From NCBI GenBank assembly GCA_029204225.1, contig CM055109.1, positions 37,670,991-37,734,990 on the forward strand: a stretch of DNA of 64,000 nucleotides. Direction: 5' to 3'. The notes below the pieces were generated by a model, which saw only the letters and a program-made list of their open reading frames with translations, made no database searches and was not told the DNA's origin. The DNA comes from Diphasiastrum complanatum (lineage: Eukaryota; Streptophyta; Lycopodiopsida; Lycopodiales; Lycopodiaceae). Positions within the stretch are counted from its first letter, which is position 1. Each line of letters begins with the position of its first letter. Positions 36,101 to 48,100 of the stretch are shown in pieces. The position numbers and the translations under genes were made by a program.

Positions 36101-39100
36101 GAAGTGGAAACAAAGGAACAGTTCATCTTCCCTTGCCCACTTTATGACTTATGGGTTCTTTTTCTTTTCGACATGAAATGTCACTACTTGAGCATATGTT
36201 TTAGAAAGGGAGACATTATTTGCTTGCTTAATGGTCCTACAACTTTGTAGAAGAACTTGACATCAATGTTTCATGGGCGCGTTTCGTACGGCGTTTCGAA
36301 ACGCGTTAGAAACGCGTATGAAATGTCTGGTTCAGGTTCGAAACGGGAGAAAAAAATTTAGAGGTTTTTTTTTTTTAAAAATGTGTTTTTGAGGGTTTTT
36401 GGGGTTTACAGATGTCATAGAAAGTCTAGTAACAAGTAGATACATCCAATTTCATGAGAATGCTCTACAGAATGCAATTTCAAGAGGAGAAGCTGTGTAT
36501 GATGACTATGGTCACTTTCCTCAATCAATTATTGATACTGTCATGGATAGGTTATTAGGTTGCAAGAATCTGTTCATGCCCATTACCAGTACATACTACA
36601 AAGCTTATGGCGCAGTTTTTGGGGTTTACAGATGTCATAGACAGTCTAGTAACAAGTAGATACATCCAATTTCATAGAACATTCATACTCACAATCAAAC
36701 AGGTCAATTTCCAAAGTTTTACCTTTACCACCAGAGATTTCAATCATTTGTGTCGAAGGTTTCTTCCTCTCTAGACAAAACTTCATCATATGCCCAACTT
36801 CCCAAGCTTGTTGCAAGTAAAACATAGATTCGCTTTTTTACCCTTAATCTGAGATAGAGACTTTTTCATCTTCTTTTTCTTCGGTGGTTCCGATGCCATT
36901 TGATCCAATTCATCAAAATACTTTGGAGCTCGATCTAGACCTCGCTTGTTCCCCTTCTTGGATTTCGACATGGACGGAATTTATTGAAATTGCCTCTTGG
37001 ATGCCACCACTGTGAAATCATATGCTTTCGCTATCCAACAAACATCCTCGAGATTTTGAAGCACATTTCTTCTGCATTCATTCTGATAATGCAGGCAACC
37101 CTAGGACAAACTGCCAAATTCCAGATCAAATGTTGGAACTCGATTCCAGAGATCCATAAATTCCTGGATATAAGGATCTAAACTCTTATTTCTCGTCTTG
37201 CAGTTCACGAAATTTTGGTAATAGTCGACATCATCCGCAACAACAAAAGCTTTCTTGAAGACTTTCGTGAATGCATCCCATTTAGTTGGTTGACAATCAT
37301 ATCACGCCACCACAACAACGCCTTGCCGTGAAGAAATAAAACAACACTTTCAATCTACTTCTCCTCAAGAACACTGTGGAGATTGAAATAACTGCCCCAT
37401 TTCATGAGCCAATCCTCCACCACTTCCGGCTTTTCCCTTCTTCTCCCCTGAGTAAGTCTCGGGTTGGAATCTGAGATTCGAAGAATAATAATTTCACTTG
37501 GTTCATCAAAACCTCCATCTACTGATCTCTCAAATTATTCCGATGATTCATGTCATTGAGTGCATTACTCAAGACGCACTTTTTTTAGGAGGCATGTTGT
37601 AAAAACACCAAACCACCATGCATGTACCCCAAGAGGCTTGACTTGTGTGAGGACGCACTAGGTATGAAGTTCATGGAGACGGAGCACAAGCCTCCGATAA
37701 CCAAATTGCAAGTCTGATAGCTTGTCAAGAAGGCCAAGATGGATACAAAACAGGCTGGATTGACTCCATCAGTGATCCTCTTGTGGATTTGTAGTAATAA
37801 ATCTCCCAAGAAGCATGAAGAATTTTCAGCCCTTTTTGGGCCTCCTACACCCTCTAGATTCTCATTTCTCTGCTCGAACCTCTTCGACAGCTTCCAAAGA
37901 TGTTGATTAACGCTCATGCATGGTCTACAAGGAAAATTACAGCAGTATGTAATCAAATCTATGAAAAAACTTGCAAAAATCATGAATTTTGGCAATTTTC
38001 CAGGTTTTTTTCAACTACATAAAGCCGAATTCTACCTCATGCATCCACATCCTGATCACATGCAACTCAAACTAATCCATAACAGCCATCAATTGTTCTG
38101 ATTTTGCTAGATCATAGCTCTTACTACCCTTTTCTAGCCAAAAACCCTCAAAAACAAGCAATTTTTGACTAAATCATAGCCTAGAATTGTAAATCTTACA
38201 AAATTCTGACATGCAATCACTAATTCAGCAATTAATGAAACCCTAGCTAAGGGTACATTTGCTGGAAATTAATGAAACCCTAGCTGAAGGTACACGTGCT
38301 GGAAATTCAGATTTACCATAAGTTATGAGAGATACAAGCAAAACCCTCAAAAACCGTCATAAACTGGCTAATATCAACAATAATCCATAAAACCCTGGAG
38401 AACATGTCAAAGATGGATCTTAGCGACATGCAAGTGAAAACACTGAGAGAACACCCACTTGGAAGCTTGTTCTCCACCAAAAGAGAAAACCGATAGATCA
38501 ACTACCAAAGATCCGGTGAAAAGCCTCAGCTCCAAGTCCTTCGATCTTCGTAAGGCTCTAATACCACTGTAAGGGAAAGCTCCTCAAGATCTGCTTACAA
38601 GACAAACCCAAAGAGACAACAATGGAGCAAAACCACCCAACCAATGAGGAGCCATTTATCAATCTCTAGTAGCATCACCCATGAGCCACGGGATAGGATG
38701 CAGATGTAGAGAAAGGAAACTGGTAATAAAAACCATACTATGGAATGGTAGTAGGGCGAGTTCCTACCAGAGATATAGCCTCAGCCTCTCCTGTGCATGT
38801 GCCCATGAAAGCCAAGAATATTTCCAAACGTGCTTTTCATTACTATTGATACTCTACACATGCCTATAGTCGTCCTAACCCATGAACTAGCTCCACTTAT
38901 GTGATTGTGTTACGAGACCGTAACAATACTGACCCAACAATACATCTGGGTGCAGCTAACCACCAGAGGGCAAAGGACAGTGTGAGTCAGAGGCATGCAT
39001 GCATACCATGCAGCTGGTATGAGGGCCAATAATGCCCATGCGAACACATGCGGACGCATGTAGACTCTACTCTCAATTGGCTAAATAAGAGCTAACCCTA

Positions 39101-42100
39101 GTTAATCTAAGGGCTTAGCAACTTCACCCTAAATAGAATCAAAACAATATCATAACATCCTTCCCTTGTACTCAGCCAATCAGCTCATAGTAAGGGGTGC
39201 CAGGTCACATGATAGAAGTCATGGTAGTCCTTACCTTAGAAGCCCATTCCGACCAAAATGGGTCGGAATGTTCCGTTCTGTATGCTGGCTTTCAGCGAAA
39301 TCTATTGAGGTAACACCCTGCTGGGCCGCGACTTCACCATTTCACAACAGCAAGCAGGGAACACATGTGCTTACCAAGTGAAATGGATAACACCCTGAAT
39401 TCCATGAAACATTGGAGTGCTCGTAGAATAATAAAAGGAACCGTGAAAATCTTAGAATTTACGGCAAATTTATTTTAACGATCACTTTTGTGAATGGCTC
39501 TAGTGATCTTAATATAAAATCTTAGAACCTTGAAATAAAAATTAAGAACCTTTTAAAGAAACAAAATAATAAAAATTAACCAAATGGGTGTGGCAAGCCA
39601 GATGGCCCTGTCTTAAATTGTCATTTTAATTTTTTATACTTTTTACAAGTCAAACCTGGTACTATGACATGTGGCGTAGATCCCAATGATCGGGCCTTAA
39701 ATGCACCGTGTCACTAAGTCGAATTTATTTATGTGTGGTTGTATTCTCTGCATTGTTGTGGTAGATGGCCCTCACCTTTTTATGTTGCTCTGGCTAACAC
39801 TGGAGAAATCAAAAGCAGAATGTAATATCAGTTTCAACTTGGCACTTGCTATATATGGAGTGGATATTGAGACTTATAGTGTAGTTGATATGAGGGTAAG
39901 ATCATGATCACTAGTAAGGACCTTAGTTGCCCGTTCTGGAACGCGGAACGCGTTCCGTTCCGTTCCGGACCCTCAACAAAATAATAAAAAAATACGTTTT
40001 TTATACAAAGGATTTTTACACTTTAATATTTAATCCGTTCTATATTTTCTTTGAAGCTTTACATGATAATTCAAATAGCGCACCACTAAAGTCATACTGA
40101 TGAGGGAACACTGATGCTAAGATAACAGAATTATTAATAATCACATGGCTCTAACTTCGAGCGGATAAATCTGAGAAGGCTAGCAGTATGCAACAAATGA
40201 TCATTCTCTTGTGAAATTGAAGTGACAAACGAGAAAAATGAATGCTAAGAAGCGGAAGTATGTCATACAAAAGATATAGTTTACTGAAAGAGGTTGGTCA
40301 ATTATGTTCAAGAATAGCACTTACCACACATCTACCTTACAGCTACAGAATCTATGATGACATGTGCATGAATGATTGGCAAGAAAAAAAGCATGAAAAA
40401 GCCTTGTATGACATTAGTGGTGCACTATCAAAAACATATTATGTTGTTCAGATTGTCAGCAGCTCTAAAAGCATCTAAGAATGATAAAACCTAAAATTAG
40501 ATCAAGATTCAGTATCATCGTTATTTCATAACTTTCAGCCTGAAAGCTTTTCTGATCCAGTATAAGTAAAAAAGTTAGGAGTCACACCTTCAGAACTGCT
40601 ATAAAATGAGGTGATTGCTGAAATGCTGCCAGCACAAATTCTATGCATTTTTTGTGTATCTGAAATTAACAGCCATAACCTACATTTTTCAGTATGAATG
40701 CTTGTGAAGGGATTGAATAAAAAAACATTGAATAAGCTAGCTTCAGTTTAGCAAATCATTTCTCAACTTAAGGTTAAGAGCAGAGAATAAACAGTGCAGA
40801 AAAACTTCTGATCAATCTTTTGAGCTTGGTCTGCTTTTGGAAAAACTCCTCATACGTACTTCCAGTGTGAAAGCCTTTTCTGGGAAAATCGCATCGACTC
40901 GTATAAAGACGATTGGCAGCAGTGCACAGAGTAAAGCTGCCAAGATAATCCTCTGTCAAAAGCACATCAACTACCACAGGACATCTCAGAGTAAGAATCA
41001 ACTTCTACAATAATTTGTGTCAGATGGGCCTTAAAGCTGTCTCAAGAATTCAAACCAAAGAAAAATAAACACAAACTCCATGTCCTTGTCCACTTATACT
41101 GAATTAAAAAACACAAAATTGCTTCAAGGGGACTTAAAGGAAAGGATTAGACTCAAAAACCTCAATCCTGACTACTGAACATGACTAAACCATATTGGAC
41201 TAGAGCTTGATAGTGGCATAGATTACAGTGCAAAGAATTGACTGGAATAGCAGTTGTAAGTGCCTCAAGTTCTAATATTTGTAAAGTGCTTCATGGAGCT
41301 ATTTTAAATTGTGGTACTGAATGAATTGCAATATATGGAAATCAAAATTAATAAGTGATAAATGCAAGGATCCAAGCATCAAGTCAAAAAATAAAGTTGA
41401 GGAACTCCAGACCCTTACAATCATTTACATCTCGGAGGGCTATGTCAAAATAAACTTGAAGCAACGAAGGTGCCAACTTCAATGCATGCTTGAGCTTTTC
41501 TGATTGCACCGACCCCATTGCGGATTGTAATGCAGTAGTCATTCCAGGATGTGACCAATGCTTTTCCTTAAGAACGAAAACAGCATACATCAAACAGTCA
41601 ACATGTAGAAGACAAGAAAATGACTATAAAAGGGATGATCACAGCTACATTATAAATCTGTTCTATGCATGAATTGAATAACTTGCTCTTCTTTTCTTTT
41701 TAACACCGACATAGAGAGACTCTCTTCAAAGCTTCATAGCTTTTAATGATAATTCATAAGCAATTTGAGTGTCTGATATCAATATGGAAACCTTATCAAA
41801 TGTGCATCATTGGCAGCACTAAGAGATAAGTGCAAGGCTTGCTCAAATTTTAGATTTGGAGTGATCTTAAACCTCAAAAATGAAGTCAAAGCTTGTGCTT
41901 TGACCAGTTTGGGGCATTTCAACACATACATTATCAAGCATAGTAATCAAATAATATGTTAAAACAGTAACAGGACATTGCATTATACCAACAGATTTTA
42001 TAATACTGGCCTTGCCTGACCAAAAAGTCAGCATGTACTTCCTTGTTGAACATCAATATAATGCCTACGAAAGTGTACGTTTGTAGCTACTCTTTTGTTT

Positions 42101-45100
42101 TCCCAAAGTAACAAACTGAATATTCCATCAAATAGCTCTTACCATCTTTCTAATTAAAGGTAATCAATTTTGTAGCAAGAACTTTTTTATTGGGTTTCAA
42201 GAGTTCTACAAGCACAGCTTACCATTCTTCAACTGATGCATATTCTGACGTAATTACGGAATTCAGCTGTGCCATTATGTTCAGCTAGTTTGCTTTTTCT
42301 ATTGCAATTCATCCATTACGACGGATCATCCATAGCCAATGCCCCTTCAACCGCCTTTCTTACGAAGCATCAGTACTATCATTAGTCCTCAATTTAGTCA
42401 TTTTTTTCCCCAGATTTGAACATTCTTTGTTTGTAATATCTTCCAAAAGGTTAGGGAAAGACTTCAAGCACCACCAACTATTCTTTCTTTGTGCGTGCTT
42501 CACTGTCAGTGTCATTACAGAAGCATTCCTATTTTTGTTACATTTGAGGAAGGAAAACAGATGATTCTCCATTCAAACATCGGTAACATACTTGTAATGG
42601 TAAGTTAAAGTCTTGCTATTTGATTGCGTTGTAATCTGCCTTGAAACATAATGCATCCCAAATATCGGGCGTCCAGAAGATTACAACATATAGTGAATGA
42701 TTCAAGTAGATGATAAATCATTTTTATTATATTGCTAGTATAGTTTGAATACCAACATAGTATCTAGCTTATACCAGCCTTTGTTCTCAAGACCTTACTG
42801 ATCAATGTGGTTGAAAGAATTTTCCAAGACGTGGCAAGCACAGGTTTTATTAGCAAAGAATTGAAAAATTTAGACTACAAGAACTTATACCTTATCCATA
42901 AACAAGTGTACAACAGACTTCACTACACACCAAATACAAAATGCCTTCACCATTTTGACTACTGCTATATTGAATTCCCCTTTTAGCATCACCTAGGAGC
43001 TAGGCTGCAGGGGGACAGAATAGTTTGTTGCATAACATGTAGAAAACTTCCAAATTGTGGCTTACTGCAAGACCCTCATTTTCATCCTTCAAAAGATCCA
43101 AAAACAATGCATCTGCTTCTCGTTTGGGATCTTCATCACCAAAATCCCCTCCATTGTCTGCAATTGAGGTTCCTGTATAAGCTTCATCCATTAGTGCCAA
43201 TAGAGCCTGCAAAATAGAGAATTTTGATGCATAAAACATTGATTGACAACACACAAGCATATATTATGGCAAAGGGGATCCCATCTCAAATCATTAAGCA
43301 TTTACGCATAGTATGAACAATGGAAGTATCTTTCTAGAATATGGAACATCATTTTAGCAATAGAATCATAGAACTTGCCTCAGGTTCAGGATTTTTAAGA
43401 CCAGTGGCTGAGTTGCTACTAGGTACCGACCGAGATCGTTGCTCAAGACTCTCCAATGCCAATACCAGAACTACATTAAGAATGAAGGGTCAGCTGATAC
43501 GCTCAAGAACTTCATGTCTGCTCTAAAATACAAAGATTGCAGTCTCTATGATAACAGTTATATGAATGCATATAAACACTGAAGAAGCACTCTTTGCAAA
43601 GGTTAGCAGATTTTTTATGTCAGATAGATTCAGCGCTGAATTTGCCGTCAAGCTAAATTCGCAAAAAGGTTGAATGTATAGGCAATCATAGCTATGAAAC
43701 ATAGCACTATTTTTTGAACCCGCTGTGAATAAAACGTGTCGCAAATGTGAATCATTTTGAAATGTTGCCCGCTAGCGGATTTCGCAATTTTACCTTGGAA
43801 AACTTGAGAACAAGAATTGACTAGAAGCACTTTTGTTGAGCTTTATTGCTTCTAAATATCTAAAAATTTTATTTGCTTTCCTTCTAATGGTTAGACAATT
43901 TTCAACTGTCTTGCTGGGCATTGCACAGAGGTCAGTAGATCTCCTTATTTCCAGTGCTAAAATATGGTCAATGCTAGGTTCCAAGAATAAGGTAAGAAGG
44001 TGCTGGATGTTCCATAAATCAATGGTAAATCCCACTAGGTGCACGAGCTGCCAGTAACAATCTAACAGCAACCTGAACCTCACCTAGTGATAAATCTTGC
44101 CTAGCGCTGGGGACAGGTGGACCACCGTAAAAGAACTCACAGCCCCTTCAACCAGCCCCTTGAAAGAATAAGATGCCTTAGGAGCTAACTGATGGCTCTT
44201 TGAAATCAAAGGTAGACCACCCTGGTTTTGGTGGATGGGCCACATGCAGTCAAGATTCAAAGAACTAGTGGGTTTCATAATAAGATCACCTGGGTATTTG
44301 GTCACATGATTCCCAGAAAAGTTAAATCGAATCAATTTCTTTAATAAAAGACAGAATTAGGCTTTTGCCAAACTCTTCAAAAAAATATTTCACAAAAATT
44401 CACTATATGGAAACTGGAATTGGAAGAAGTAGAGGAAATCTTCAGTCTTTCTGGCACATTACATTTGCCGTTCAGCTCTAGATTATGCTTTTGAATCAAT
44501 CCAAAAAAAATTGAGAACCAATGTCATCGGAACTATGTTTGGTCAGATTCCGTCTTTGAACTTAACAAGTGAGACGTGGATTTTATGACTATGAGACTTG
44601 ACTTCTTCAAAAGAGGAAATATGAAGGTAAATCAGATGGTGGTGCATTCAGTCAAATCAAAGCACTATAGGCAAAGATTGAAGACAAGACAAAATCCCGG
44701 TCTCACATTGTCAAAGATAGTACTTCTAGTCCTGACTAACCCATGAATGATATCATTTTAGCCACTCTGACAATAGGCTCAGGGAAAGCAAAACTTTTAA
44801 TATCAGGGTTAGATGTATTGAAGTCACTTCTAAAGATGCCCTGGACAAAGCTACCAAATTTCTTGAAAAGACTCTTAAGTCTTTCAAATTCAGGTTTGTC
44901 TAAAGGTTGGTTGGCCTACGAAAAGAGATAGTTCCATCATGCTTCTCTATTTTGATTCAATGGAAAATAGAAGTAATGTGCTTAGGCAAAGGATCAAACT
45001 TTAAAGAACTAAGTGCTGTATGGACGATCATCTCAGCAATTTACAGGTCACCAAAAGAAAAAAAATCTTTCAAAATACAAAAGAAACTGATAAATGGATT

Positions 45101-48100
45101 ATTTTCAGATATGGAAGATGTATTTACTTAAATAGGAAAGTTTCACCTCCTATCTCTACATAGGAAGTTGGAAATTCAAGGCAAATCGCCATGAGGTGGC
45201 AATTGTTTCCTTTGCAGGTTGGGTTCTGTAATTATAATGGTATCTACTCCTCTTCTACAGTCGGTGATCCAGCTTTTGGTGCTGAAATGCAGTCTTGAGA
45301 GGAATTGCTTCCCTTTTCACGAATGTTTACATCCATATTTCGTCTTGCAAAAAAAAGATACTTGTTCTGAGTTCTTTTGGACTGTATCAATGGTCACTGC
45401 ATTGGAATAGATAAAGATTTTTATGTTGGAGTTAGCTACTTTTGGCCAAAGACATCCTCTGTCACAGACAATACTGATTACTATCTTTTTTGATAAAGGA
45501 TACGTTTTACTCTTGGGTGACTTCAAGTCAAAAACCACTAATAGACAGATGCCCTTTTCATGAAACACAGGTGGATCCTATGCGTATTCAGGCTCTTGAT
45601 CCTAATGACAAAACTAGACTCGACTGCATATGATTGTCTCATATCCAAATCCTCAACAAGTCTCAATCTGCAATACAAACCTCTTTATGCTCATCCTTAT
45701 GATGCTAGCGTCTTTCAATTGCACAGCCTATCTCCAAATTGTATATGCTCAGCTCTCAGCTGTATATTGCTCATTTATGAACCTCAAACCCTTTTTAGCA
45801 TATGAAAAGCTAGGTATGTACAATGTGAATGCTGAGTAATAGATACCAAACTAGAATATGACTACTACTACCGGTTCTAGAAAGAGTGAGAGGTTGGTGA
45901 TTTTGTCTGGTGGATGTGTTAGGGTGAACAAAAACAACACCTAAATGCTGTAAAAAAAATTCAAATGCATCGCGAACTTTTGTAGACTGTGATCATTGAT
46001 CCATGGTGTTCAAATTTCTAGTCCAGATTCCTGTTTATTGTCATAGTTTACAATCATACACATTGAGCTGCCATGTAGAGTAACAAGTTATTAAGGAGCA
46101 TTCTAGAAGTCATTTAGGAACCTTTTCATAAAATCACTATTGTTGCAGAGTCCAGATTTGTAGTCCGATTGAGAATGACCAAAGAGCAAACGGACACACC
46201 ACCATCCAAAAACTAAGGGCAAAGCAACAAACTACCATCGAAAAGCTGACTTTAAGTTGTTTAGCACTACGAGTCATGACCTACAGCTTAGCATTTACAA
46301 AATTCTAAACTTTAACAAACTGATATCAAATATGATGCAGTGACGCATACTAAATAGGTCATACAAAGCCTACATGAAGCAGAAGCACCTAGACCACTAT
46401 GTTTAGAGTGTTCACACATCCATTTGGGGCCTACTACTGCTTTCTCCACAACCACCTCAAGCTCCATAAAAAGTGCACTTAAATCAAGTTCTGCAGCTAT
46501 CATAAAAAAAATTCCAAGGTTTTCTTATTACAGCATTCTGACATCGCGGAACGCTGCTTCCGGAGTGATGCAACTGAGAGTATGACTAGTAGACAACCAG
46601 TAGAAAAACATAACTAGACACTGAGCTCGTGATAGCTTGTAGAACGGTAACTATTGCCACAAATAAGCACCGAAGGAATGACCAACCTACAGCTAATGAA
46701 GAGATATTCTTTCAAGCTAACTATGGCATTGGTTTAAGAAAGTATAGGAGGCCACAACTCATAGAGAGTGAAAAAGGTGTGGCACGTGAAGAAAATCCAC
46801 TACAAAGGGAGTCAATTTCGTCATCCTCTACGGTTTGGTAAAGGAATTCTAGTGACTTTATACCAGGTTCATATTTTCCATCCTTTCAATGGTCAAGACG
46901 AGGATTAAAGAGCAAAAAAAATGTACCTGCATCATTGAGATGACCATTGTACTTTTGTCATGTCGTATGTACTTGACCATGACCAGAATTACAAGGCATT
47001 GATTGACATGCTAGGGACAACCCGTAGTAGGTCGATGGAGGGCCTACTCAGATTACTGGTAGGTCCATGAATCGTACCACCTCCATAGCCATCTAGAAGT
47101 GGGGGGAGCCTAAGAATATTCCCAACCAAAAAATGTCTAAACTGCGTGAGCCTATACTGCTTATAGCTGCGAGAAAAGTTCAGCTTACATCAAGTATTCT
47201 ACTTTGTGCACGTATTTTAATAAAGTTTGTTTCAAAGCATGTGCTCTATTTTAAGTTTGATCACTTTATTATATTCTAACACTGTATGATCAAAGTTATG
47301 ACAAGTAGCATACTGGCATCAAATTTCCTATGTGGTATCATGTCATGAACATAATCAGAGAGAAGGTATGACATATAGCAGTAGGCACAAAATTATGCCC
47401 TGCGATCTGCGACTAAGAATACTATGTGAACACCAATAGTTGCACTTAAATTCTTGATATAGCAAAATTTAAATCGAGAACAATAGAATGCACTACTAAG
47501 GTGAATCAAATTTAAATCGAGAACAATAGAATGCACTACTAAGGTGAATCTCTGTGTACTAGGAAGATGCTGTCATATTTTTTGTTTGCACTTCAATATT
47601 CAATTTAAAGGTTATAACCTGCTGCTCCAAATAATTTTCCTCACATCTATTGCAATTCACGAAAGTTCTCAAGGATGAAACTTTTGTATTTTCGTGTTTC
47701 CATAACTTGTAAGGGTGCTTCACATTTCTGTAGTTACAGACAGAAAGTCCTCATAAAAGTAAATTTGTCAAAAACCATGCAACTACCTAGCATCATTAAA
47801 GATACATGCCGGGAAAGAAAAGAAAAGAAGTCGACTTTGTGATACATTTGCGTAGATTAAGCAGAGACTTGGAGAACATAAAACAGAACAAAGGGCCACC
47901 GTCCTGAGCAGCTCTGACATTGTTCCTCAAATAGATTAAACGGCAAATAGAGGGACTAGAGTGATGGAATGGGTTGTTGGAATAGGTAACACTTTCATTG
48001 TACTCCAACAACCAAATGCAAAGCGAATGACTGCTTAAAGAGTCAACAAACAACTCACTAGGCAGGTCCAGCAATGCAGGGAAAATTGGTAGGAAGGAGG

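Noticed and set aside
24868-40587. Two separate genes, one at 17-25 kb and one at 40-51 kb
   Set aside because: Exon 11 to exon 12 continues the AP5Z1 frame exactly (IAVLK then KPIMDR), so it is one gene with a long intron.
44084-44335. Minus-strand frame in intron 6 as a nested gene
   Set aside because: Coding-like, but no start context, splice partners or recognised family; kept only as a remark.
46312-46503. Possible extra AP5Z1 exon (frame with [15 protein letters not shown])
   Set aside because: Exons 6 and 7 join in phase without it, and the exon 7 sequence accounts for the family residues at this place.
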